From Pseudomonadota bacterium (lineage in GTDB: Bacteria; Chloroflexota; UBA6077; JAJPHF01), in contig JAJPHF010000152.1 of the NCBI GenBank assembly GCA_021325365.1, positions 1-64,000 on the forward strand: a DNA stretch of 64,000 nt, read 5' to 3'. The stretch's first letter is position 1, and each line of letters begins with the position of its first letter. This document shows positions 24,003-31,139 of the stretch, one piece after another. The position numbers and the translations under genes were made by a program. Under the pieces are notes generated by a model. It had not been told where the DNA came from. It saw nothing but the letters and a program-made list of their open reading frames with translations, and made no database searches.

Positions 24003-25595
24003 TCAGCGTTCGAAGAAGCGCTCCTCGCGCGGGTCGGTGACACGCACGTGCCGCGCCAGGGCCGGGTACGCCCGCGCGAACGCCGCGTACATCGCGTAGG
24101 CGATCTCGCGATACGAGAAGTGTCCCGTCGGCCGCGTGCGCGTCTCGGCGATGTAGCCCAGCTCGGCCGCGTCCATCTTGAACAGCGCCCGCCGCCGGTA
24201 GCCGAGCGGCAGCGCGTACTGCGCTAGCTCGGGAGCGCGCGCCGCGAGCTGCCGCGCCATTGTGCCCGCGCGCTCCATTGCTGCCACGTACTCGGCCTCC
24301 TGCCCCGCCTCGGCCAGCGCCGCCGGCGTGTCGTAGCCGTGCTGACCCGAGAAGCGCTGCACGATCTGCACGCAGTTGCGGTGGCGGTGCAGGTCGCGGA
24401 AGCCGCCGCAGTCCATGTTCACGTCGAAGATGAGCTGGTAGCCGGTCCGCGTCTCGCGCAGCGGCGGGTCGTGCGGGCCGCGGTGGCGGTACGCCAAGTC
24501 GATCAGCTCCGCCCGCTGCGCCGCCGACAGCGCGTCCACCGCCGCCAGCACCTGCAGGTACGAGTAGGGCGTGACGCGGTAGAGCAGCGTCGCCGCCAGC
24601 TCGCGCTCCTGGTCGTGCGGCGGCGCCAGCGTCACGCCCCGCGCCGTGTCGGGCGCTTGCGCCGGCAGCAGCGCCGCCGCGGCCTCCGCCAGCTCCGCGT
24701 ACGTGCGCTCCAGGTAGGCGCTGGGCGCCGTGTACTTCACCAGCGACGGCGCCGCCGGGGCATCGGTCAGCGCGCTCTCCCGTAGCGCGGCTGCCAGCTC
24801 CGCCTTGCGGTCCCAGGCGGCATCGCGCTCCAGCCCGGCCACCAAGTCGCGCAGGCGCGCGGCCTGCGGGTTGAACGCCGGCTGGCTGGTGGCAGCCTGC
24901 TTCAGCGCCTCGCCGATCTCGCGCACCTCCGCGAGCGGGTGCGACAGCAGGCGGACGATCTGGCGCTCGACCGTGCGCGCGCTGCCAAGATACCCGAGCC
25001 CCGTGTAGGTGCTGCTCGGCAACAGGTAGCGCGCCACGTCAAAGGCCCTGGCCCGCACCGTGCGGCGATACTCCGCATCGCTCATCTCCGGCGGGCGCTC
25101 GGGTGCGTAGCGCTCCAGAAACCGCTCCGTGACCGCGCGGTGGGTTGCCTGGTAGGCGGCAAACAGCGCGTCGCAGGTGGCCCGGTAAGGCGCCTCCAGC
25201 GCCGTGCCCTGCACCTCAGGCGGCGTGTAGTAGCGACGCTTCGTGTAGTCTTGGTAGCGCGTCGAGCTTTCCTGCGCGTCCACGAGCTGCTCGTCGAGCA
25301 CCTCGATGGCCGCCACGATCGACACGTTCTCGACGATCAGCGTCAGGTGGGCCAGGTCGGCGATCGAGGCGTGGCCGTACTGGAAGTAGAACTGCTCGTA
25401 GAAGCGCTCCGCGCCCGCCTGCGTTAGCTCCGCGGCCCACTCCTCGTACGGCTTGGCGGAGCGGCTGAACTTGGCCACGCTGTAGCCGCCCGGCTCGGGC
25501 CGCATGCCGAGCACGGCGAACACCCGCCGCTCGGGCGCCTCCGGCCGCCCATCGTCCATCTCCCTGCTCCGCGCTCGCTGCTCCTGCACGATCAT
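24003..25595 (-). CDS. thyX: Double-domain FAD-dependent thymidylate synthase (ThyX)
   Basis: A protein of about 530 residues, more than twice a normal ThyX, built of two related halves. The first has FQYGHASIADLAH (about 72-84) and ESSTRY (109-114), with RAFDVARYLLPSSTYTGLGYLG after it. The second has DLHRHRNCVQIVQRFS (RHR about 404-406) and ends with GYIAETRTRPTGHFSYREIAYA. The ThyX signature is thus divided between halves. ThyX methylates dUMP with methylene-tetrahydrofolate and FAD. Start is uncertain: ATG 25595 or ATG 25559, the latter with the better ribosome site. Confidence 0.82.
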   Translation of the reverse strand: MIVQEQRARSREMDDGRPEAPERRVFAVLGMRPEPGGYSVAKFSRSAKPYEEWAAELTQAGAERFYEQFYFQYGHASIADLAHLTLIVENVSIVAAIEVLDEQLVDAQESSTRYQDYTKRRYYTPPEVQGTALEAPYRATCDALFAAYQATHRAVTERFLERYAPERPPEMSDAEYRRTVRARAFDVARYLLPSSTYTGLGYLGSARTVERQIVRLLSHPLAEVREIGEALKQAATSQPAFNPQAARLRDLVAGLERDAAWDRKAELAAALRESALTDAPAAPSLVKYTAPSAYLERTYAELAEAAAALLPAQAPDTARGVTLAPPHDQERELAATLLYRVTPYSYLQVLAAVDALSAAQRAELIDLAYRHRGPHDPPLRETRTGYQLIFDVNMDCGGFRDLHRHRNCVQIVQRFSGQHGYDTPAALAEAGQEAEYVAAMERAGTMARQLAARAPELAQYALPLGYRRRALFKMDAAELGYIAETRTRPTGHFSYREIAYAMYAAFARAYPALARHVRVTDPREERFFER

Positions 25596-25811
25596 CAGTA
25601 TCGTAACCCCCTCGTGTTGCCGTGGTCGCCGTCGCGTCAGCCTCGCGCTGATAGCCTGCGCCACCGGCCGGGTGGGTGCCGCGGCGCGTCACGCAACCGT
25701 GCTCCGACCGGAACACGCCTGTGTCCTGCGCACGTCCGGGACCGTGGCTAGCGTAAGCGCCGCAGAGCGGCGGCCAGCTCATCCGCCGCGAGCGAGCAGG
25801 CGCTGACCAGG

Positions 25812-26873
25812 TTAATCCGAACGCTCGGGAGCGGCGGGAGCGGCGGGCAGGCGCTCCAGCAGGGCACGAAGCTCGCCCGCCAGGGCCTCCTCGTGGCGCG
25901 TGTCCCACAAGAGGTTTTCCAGCGCCAGCCGCACGAGCTGCGCCTGCCGTCCGCTGAGTGCGAGCGTGGTGGGCGGGGGCGGCGCGGCGGCGAGCGACGT
26001 CACGCGGGGCCGCGCGGGCGCGAGCGGGGCCGTGGCGACGGCGAGCAGCGGACGCAGGAGCAGGAGCGGCACGGGCGCCGACCGCACCAGCTCGTCGGCC
26101 ACGCTGCCGAGCAGCCAGCGCGCGGCCCCCGAGCGCCCGTGGCCGCTGATGACGATCAGGTCGGCGTGCTCCTGTCGGGCATACTGGACGATGCGCTCGG
26201 CGGCCACGCCGAATTCGGCGGCCACGCGGACCTGGTAGCCCGCGGCGCGTAGCGGAGCGGCGACCTTCTCCAGGTAGGCCAGCGCCGCGGCGCGCGTGGC
26301 CTCCAGCTGTTCGGTCCACGGCGAGTCGGCGCCAGCATCTGGAACGACCGGCGTGGCGGGCGCGAGCGCCTGGTAGAGCAGCAGCTCGCCGCCCGGGCCG
26401 ACTAGGGCGCGCGAATGAACCAGCGCGCGCTCGGCCAGCTCCGAGCCGTCGAGCGGCACCAGCACGCGGCGGGGACGCTCGGCGCACGTCGCCTGGCCCG
26501 ACCGCACGAGCAGCACCGGCTGTGCCGTGCGGTGCAGCACCTGGTCGGCGACGCTGCCCAGCACCCAGCGGCCCGGCCCGGTCCGCCCGTGGGTGGTCAT
26601 CACGATAACGTCCACGGCCCGCGCCGCCGCCTCGTGGACCACCGCGTCCGCTGGCGGCCCCGCCGCGACCACCGGTTCGGCCACGAGCCCGCGGGCCCGA
26701 ACGGCCGTGGCGACGCGGGCCAGGTAGGCGGCGGCCAGGGGCTCCTCTTCCGGCGGCGCGGCGCGCACCAGGTAGAGCGTGCTGGGGGCGAGCCGCGCTA
26801 GCGCCTCGGCGCACGGCAGCGCCGCCTCGGCCACTTCCGAGCCGTCGAGCGGGACCAGGATCTGAGCGCACAT
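25812..26873 (-). CDS. Tandem universal stress protein with C-terminal helical segment
   Basis: A 353-residue protein with two USP domains (about 1-140 and 145-290). Each carries the nucleotide-binding tail, MTTHGRTGPGRWVLGSVADQV and ISGHGRSGAARWLLGSVADEL. After the second domain a helical segment ALSGRQAQLVRLALENLLWD occurs, which is also found in the USP at 46103-47518. USPs bind ATP and aid survival under starvation or low oxygen. AAGGGAG precedes ATG 26873. Confidence 0.92.
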   Translation of the reverse strand: MCAQILVPLDGSEVAEAALPCAEALARLAPSTLYLVRAAPPEEEPLAAAYLARVATAVRARGLVAEPVVAAGPPADAVVHEAAARAVDVIVMTTHGRTGPGRWVLGSVADQVLHRTAQPVLLVRSGQATCAERPRRVLVPLDGSELAERALVHSRALVGPGGELLLYQALAPATPVVPDAGADSPWTEQLEATRAAALAYLEKVAAPLRAAGYQVRVAAEFGVAAERIVQYARQEHADLIVISGHGRSGAARWLLGSVADELVRSAPVPLLLLRPLLAVATAPLAPARPRVTSLAAAPPPPTTLALSGRQAQLVRLALENLLWDTRHEEALAGELRALLERLPAAPAAPERSD

Positions 26874-26907
26874 GGCGGCTCCCTTCGCACCGTTGGTTAT
26901 ACGCGGC

Positions 26908-26942
26908 AATGGGCGCTCCCGGTCTGCCCGGGAGCGCCCATT
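26908..26942. terminator. Perfect palindromic hairpin after the DoxX gene
   Basis: AATGGGCGCTCCCGG and its exact complement enclose a short loop between the DoxX stop and the USP start on the minus strand. The stem would end DoxX transcription, though the T-run is poor. Confidence 0.65.
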
Positions 26943-26967
26943 CGCGGGGCGCGGGGGCGGGCCTGGG

Positions 26968-27570
26968 TCAGGCCCGCGTGGGCAGCGCCTCCGGGGAGCG
27001 GTGTACCACCAGCCGCCCGGGCGCCCACGGCGTGCCGATCAGCGGGAGCACCCAGCGGTCGAGACCATACCAGCCGGCGATCTTCCAGGCCAGGATGATC
27101 GGGATGGCGAGGCCAAACAGCGCCATGTTGGTGCTCGCGGTGCCTGCCATCACGAACGACCAGTTCATCACCGAGCCGCCGAACGCCGCGATGCCCGTGA
27201 ACAAGCCCAAGATCAACGCGACGCCGATCAGCAGCTCCGAGACCGCCACCACCTTCGCGAACCAGGTGTACGCCTCGGCGTTGTACAGCGCCTGGATGAA
27301 GTCGCGGTACCAGTCGAAGGCGATGACCGGCTTGCCGCCCGGCGCCGCCAGCGCGCGCTCCCAGAACGCCTTGAGTGCGTCGCCCGACTGCATCCAGGCG
27401 GGGTCGCGGAGCTTGTGCTCTGCCGCGTCGATCCACTGGTAGCCGAGCCACAATCGCGCGATGAGCCAGAGCCACGCGATCTTCGTGTTCGAGAAGAAGA
27501 ACCGCGCGATCGGCGGGTCCTCGATGATCACGTTCCCCCTCCCGTCCAGGCTCTGCACGACCTTCGCCAT
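26968..27570 (-). CDS. DoxX family membrane protein
   Basis: A 200-residue protein with four transmembrane segments. The N-terminus ends in FFFSNTKIAWLWLIARLWLGYQWIDAA, the usual DoxX first helix, and ELLIGVALILGLFTGIAAFGGSVMNWSF is the conserved core. DoxX proteins are linked to quinone, thiosulfate or oxidative-stress metabolism, with no single established reaction. GAGGCGG precedes ATG 27570. The divergent promoter region carries three GTAAAC repeat pairs. A decayed paralogue is at 12925-13141. Confidence 0.88.
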   Translation of the reverse strand: MAKVVQSLDGRGNVIIEDPPIARFFFSNTKIAWLWLIARLWLGYQWIDAAEHKLRDPAWMQSGDALKAFWERALAAPGGKPVIAFDWYRDFIQALYNAEAYTWFAKVVAVSELLIGVALILGLFTGIAAFGGSVMNWSFVMAGTASTNMALFGLAIPIILAWKIAGWYGLDRWVLPLIGTPWAPGRLVVHRSPEALPTRA

Positions 27571-27639
27571 GATCCGCCTCCTCCGTGTGCCGCCCTGTGG
27601 CACGTCCGCTTTGCTTCATCCAAAGGATCGGCTACGAGT

Positions 27640-27712
27640 GTTTACGCCGCCGTTACGGCAGGTAAACGTCACGTAACCAATAGCGCGCGCGAACCGTTTA
27701 CGGGGCATTTAC
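27640..27712. promoter_or_regulatory. Three GTAAAC direct-repeat pairs between DoxX and the ferritin-like gene
   Basis: Minus strand: GTAACG-GCGGC-GTAAAC (27656 to 27640) and GTAAAT-GCCCC-GTAAAC (27712 to 27696). Plus strand: GTAAAC-GTCAC-GTAACC (27662-27678). Each pair has half-sites 11 bases apart, so both lie on one DNA face as OmpR-family sites do. They lie 70 bases upstream of DoxX and 155 before the ferritin-like gene. Confidence 0.7.
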
Positions 27713-27865
27713 GTGGCGCAACCCCCCAGGTAACTGCCCGCGTCGATGCTGTAGGAGACTTCCCACGGCGAAGCAGCAGGCTATCCGCCGGAGGGCGGGC
27801 GGCAAGGGGCCGGCCCTTGGTTGATCGGGGTTGGTTTCCGAGCGCAGGTCAGGAGAGGAGAGCGG

Positions 27866-28426
27866 ATGATGAGCATGCCACTTGATCGCGCCGCCGAGCG
27901 CGACGTCCTAGCCACGTGGGCCGCCCCCGAGGTCGGGCTGCCGGCGGCTACCGAGCCAGCCGAGACGCCGCTCGACCACCTGCTGGCCGCCTTCGAGCAC
28001 CACATCGCCTCGGAGGCCGACACGGTAACGGCCTACCGCGAGCTAAGTGAAAGCACCGCCGATCCGGTGGTGGCACTCTTGCTGCGGCAGGTGGTCGACG
28101 ACGAGGAGCGCCACCACGCGCTGCTCCGCAGCATGGCCTCGCGGCTGCGCGACACGCTGCGGTGGACGCACTCGCCCGATGCGCTGCCGACGCGCGGCAC
28201 GCCGTCGTATGCGGAGGCCGTAGAGAGGGCGGGCACGCTCCGCGAGCTGGCGCGTCAGGAGCGCGAGGGCGCCCGCCAGGCCCGCGACTTGGCCAAGGCG
28301 CAGGCGGGCCTGTACGACGGGCTGTTCGGGCTCCTGCTGGACACGATGGCGGCGGACAGCGAGAAGCACGAGCGGATTCTCAGCTTCGTCGCCCGCCGCA
28401 TGGAAGCGCGACGCGCCGACGCCTAA
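27866..28426 (+). CDS. Ferritin-like (rubrerythrin-type) protein
   Basis: A 186-residue four-helix protein. HLLAAFEHHIASEADTVTAYREL and LLRQVVDDEERHHALLRSM supply Glu/His ligands of a di-iron site, and a second pair of helices (GARQARDLAKAQAG, DTMAADSEKHERILSF) completes the bundle. The family stores iron or removes peroxide. ATG 27866 follows AGGAGAGGAG. It shares a regulatory region with DoxX. Confidence 0.85.
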   Translation: MMSMPLDRAAERDVLATWAAPEVGLPAATEPAETPLDHLLAAFEHHIASEADTVTAYRELSESTADPVVALLLRQVVDDEERHHALLRSMASRLRDTLRWTHSPDALPTRGTPSYAEAVERAGTLRELARQEREGARQARDLAKAQAGLYDGLFGLLLDTMAADSEKHERILSFVARRMEARRADA

Positions 28427-28446
28427 CCCTCCGGCGTCGGCGCGTC
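28410..28446 (+). terminator. Terminator overlapping the ferritin-like stop codon
   Basis: GACGCGCCGACGCC (28410-28423) and GGCGTCGGCGCGTC (28433-28446) form a perfect 14-base-pair stem; the TAA stop lies at the loop. TCCTCCCCC follows. Confidence 0.75.
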
Positions 28447-28519
28447 TCCTCCCCCAAGGCCGGGTCCTACGGGGCCTGGCCTTGGCCGGCGAAACCCGAA
28501 CGGCGGACCGAGGTGTCAC

Positions 28520-29491
28520 ATGACCATCGAGCGAATCGCGGTCCTCACCAGCGGCGGGGATGCGCCGGGGATGAATGCCGCCATCCGCGCCGTCGTGCGC
28601 CGGGGCATCGACCAAGGGCTCCAGGTCGTCGGCGTGCGCCGCGGCTACCAGGGGCTCATGGACGGGCTCTTCGTGCCCCTCGACAGCCGTGCGGTCGGCG
28701 GCATCCTGAACCGCGGCGGCACCCTCCTCGGCACCGCGCGCGCCCCCGACTTCAAGACCGACGCCGGCCAGCAGCGGGCTCTCGACCAGCTGGCCGCCAA
28801 TGCGATTGGCGGGCTGGCGGTGATCGGCGGCAATGGCTCCCAGAGCGGCGCCCACGCGCTCAGCCAGCGTGGCTTCCCCGTCGTGGGTATCGCCTCCACC
28901 ATCGACAACGACCTCGCGGGCGTCGACATCACGATCGGCGTCGATACCGCGCTGAACACCGCCGTCGAAGCGATTGATCGCCTCCGCGACACGGCCTCGT
29001 CGCACCATCGCGCGTTCGTCGTCGAGACGATGGGACGCCGCTGCGGGTATCTGCCGCTGATGGCCGCCGTGGCCGCGGGAGCGGAGCTGGCGATCGTTCC
29101 CGAAGTACCCATCACGGCAGAGGAGGTCGTGGCCGCGGTCCGGGGCGCGTATGCCCGCGGCAAGTCGCACTGCGTGATCGTGCTGGGCGAGGGCACTGTC
29201 TGGACGGCCCAAGCCCTGTGCGACGCGATCTGCGCGGCCGGCCCGAGCTTCGAGTCTCGCCCCGTGGTGCTGGGCCACGTGCAACGGGGCGGCGCCCCGA
29301 GCGTCTTCGACCGCCTCCTCGCCACCCGCCTCGGCGCCGCCGCGGCCGACGCGCTCGCCGCCGGCGAAGCCGGGTTCGTCGTCGGTCTCGCTCGCGACGC
29401 GGTCGTGCGGGTTCCGCTCGCGCAGGCCATTGCGGGCTGCAACAAGATCGATCCGAGCCTCTACCAGTTAGCCACGGTACTGGCCCAGTAG
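28520..29491 (+). CDS. pfkA: 6-phosphofructokinase
   Basis: A 323-residue enzyme phosphorylating fructose 6-phosphate, the committed step of glycolysis. TSGGDAPGMN starts the protein, TIDND (127-131) holds the catalytic aspartate, and ETMGRRCGYL and GHVQRGGAPS are substrate-site motifs. The usual GGDGS is GGNGS (103-107): Asp is replaced by Asn, while Gly at the ATP/PPi-determining position favours ATP. Its place in the stress island suggests a role in fermentative or low-oxygen metabolism. Confidence 0.93.
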   Translation: MTIERIAVLTSGGDAPGMNAAIRAVVRRGIDQGLQVVGVRRGYQGLMDGLFVPLDSRAVGGILNRGGTLLGTARAPDFKTDAGQQRALDQLAANAIGGLAVIGGNGSQSGAHALSQRGFPVVGIASTIDNDLAGVDITIGVDTALNTAVEAIDRLRDTASSHHRAFVVETMGRRCGYLPLMAAVAAGAELAIVPEVPITAEEVVAAVRGAYARGKSHCVIVLGEGTVWTAQALCDAICAAGPSFESRPVVLGHVQRGGAPSVFDRLLATRLGAAAADALAAGEAGFVVGLARDAVVRVPLAQAIAGCNKIDPSLYQLATVLAQ

Positions 29492-29597
29492 CGCGCCGCG
29501 CCCGGGACGGGGGCGTAGCCCCCGCTAGAGACGGTCCCCCCCCGCCGCTCGCGGTGCGCCCAGAGCCAGTCTAGCGCGGGCCGCACGCGTCGCCGCC

Positions 29598-30557
29598 TCA
29601 AGGGCGCGGCAACTGCCCGCCAGGTGTGGTCGCCGCGCTCGCCGTGCTCGCCCCTGGCGCCGCGGCACAGGGGCTTCCCGGGACGACGTTGCCGGGGCGC
29701 GTTCCGCCGGGCGGGGGCGTCGGCGCGCCGGGCGGCGGCTGGTCCTCGGGGCCGCCCAGGAAGCCGCTTGGCGGAAAGGTCGTGATAAACGCCTCGACGT
29801 CGCGCAGCTCGTCGTCGGAGAGGGCCTGCGGCGTGAAGCACGGCATCCCCTGGGGCCGGCCGTTGCGTACCGCTTGCGCGACGCTGTCGTTCGCCGGGTT
29901 GATGCTGAGCGGCCCAGTCGGTACGTGGCACCCGCTGCAGCCGGCGGCGGAAAAGACGGCGGCCCCGCGTTGGGCGTCGCCGCTCGCCGGCGGCTCGACG
30001 GCGCCGAGCTGCGCGGTCGTGGGCGTGGGGACTGCCAACGCGGGGGCGTTGCCGCCCTGCAAGCTGCGAATGAAGCTCACCAGCTCCCAGATCTGCTGGT
30101 CGGCGTACTGGCTGCCATAGGCCGGCATGGGCGTGAAGCCCAGCCCGTTCTTGATGATGTAGAAGAGCTGGCCATCCCTCAGATCGCGGGCGGCGCCACT
30201 GGTGAGGTCGGTGGCGGGTGGGAAGCTGGTCGCGCCGAACACGCCCTTCCCATCGCCAAGCGCCCCGTGGCACTGCGAGCACGAGCCGGTGTACGACTGC
30301 CGGCCGGCCTCTAGCGTGCGGGAGGTGGTGGTCACCGGATTGGGACCCACCCCGGCGCCCTTGATCCGTGCCACCAGCCCGACCACCGCGCTGCCGTACG
30401 ACTTCTCCAATTCGCCTGCATCGTGGTGCGTGAGCGCGATGGGCGCCGCGACCAGCAGCCCGAGCACGACTGCCACCGCGAAGCCGAAGGCTATTCCCAA
30501 TACGAGATACCAGCGCCGACTGTGCCGGTGCGGCTGGCGCGTTGCGCTGCCGGCCAT
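29598..30557 (-). CDS. Membrane-anchored dihaem cytochrome c
   Basis: A 319-residue protein with an N-terminal membrane anchor (about 17-42) and two cytochrome c domains. Haem motifs are CSQCH (93-97) and CSGCH (207-211), with candidate Met ligands in FTPMPAYG and GRPQGMPCF. A Pro/Gly/Ala tail follows. It should carry electrons outside the membrane, in a respiratory or nitric-oxide-reductase-like chain; the partners are not encoded nearby. GGGAGG precedes ATG 30557. It converges with pfkA. Confidence 0.9.
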   Translation of the reverse strand: MAGSATRQPHRHSRRWYLVLGIAFGFAVAVVLGLLVAAPIALTHHDAGELEKSYGSAVVGLVARIKGAGVGPNPVTTTSRTLEAGRQSYTGSCSQCHGALGDGKGVFGATSFPPATDLTSGAARDLRDGQLFYIIKNGLGFTPMPAYGSQYADQQIWELVSFIRSLQGGNAPALAVPTPTTAQLGAVEPPASGDAQRGAAVFSAAGCSGCHVPTGPLSINPANDSVAQAVRNGRPQGMPCFTPQALSDDELRDVEAFITTFPPSGFLGGPEDQPPPGAPTPPPGGTRPGNVVPGSPCAAAPGASTASAATTPGGQLPRP

Positions 30558-30635
30558 GCAGTCCTCCCACGGATCGATGCCCTGTCGGGCGTTTTGAGTG
30601 TGCCATGCGCTAGCGAGCGCCAACCCGCAGCGGCG

Positions 30636-30829
30636 TTAGTAGCCGAGCAGTCGAGGCAAGAGCGTTCCCAGCAGGTAGCCCCCCCGCCAGACACGGCGCC
30701 CACCAGCACGACCTCGCCCGCGCTCCGGACCAGGTTGAGCTGGGCCAGCTTGCCCTTGATGATCCCGATAACGACCAGGGCCACGAACGTCAGCCCGAGC
30801 GAGACCAGAAAGGCTTGCTGGACGGGCAA
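30636..30829 (-). pseudogene. C-terminal relic of a VIT1/CCC1 family metal transporter
   Basis: MPVQQAFLVSLGLTFVALVV and IGIIKGKLAQLNLVRSAGEV then VLVGAVSGGG read in one frame, and GGYLLGTLLPRLLGY continues after a frameshift near 30690. This is the last membrane pair of the VIT family (iron/manganese export). The N-terminal two thirds are gone. Confidence 0.75.
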
Positions 30830-30900
30830 TCGAAACCGCCCTAAACCGCGGCTGCGGAGCGGGGTCTAGCACGTTCTGTTCCCGCTCAGGGACCGCTCGG

Positions 30901-30966
30901 TCAGCCGGTTGCCGCGTAGCCGCGGCGCTTCACCAGCTCGACCAGCGCTAGGTAGCGGTTGGTCAA
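30901..30966 (-). pseudogene. Relic of an MgtA C-terminus
   Basis: TNRYLALVELVKRRGYAATG and a stop match the end of the intact MgtA at 33767 (SYLALVEVVKRRIYAASG), and the DNA of the two is nearly identical over about 60 bases. This marks a lost second ATPase copy. The remaining gap 30967-31139 holds no gene I can support. Confidence 0.7.
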
Positions 30967-31139
30967 TGGCGTCTACTGCTTCCGGCTCAAAGGCGATCGC
31001 GGCGAGGTCCTGCACCGTCCGCTGCGCGGCTTGGCCGCCGGCTGCGGCCCCCTCCAGACCGCCCCGCGCCCCGTGTTCGCCGAACCGATCAGCTTGAACT
31101 TGAGCGACGAGCGGGGGCGGTTCAGCGTGAGGACGCGGC

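Noticed and set aside
27866..28426. Ferritin-like gene as a bacterioferritin
   Set aside because: The haem-binding Met and typical bacterioferritin spacing are not visible. The two-motif pattern fits the general rubrerythrin-like group.
30967..31139. Plus-strand reading FRLKGDRGEVLHRPLRGLAA as a gene
   Set aside because: It has no start with ribosome site, no family resemblance, and runs into the end of the ATPase gene on the other strand.
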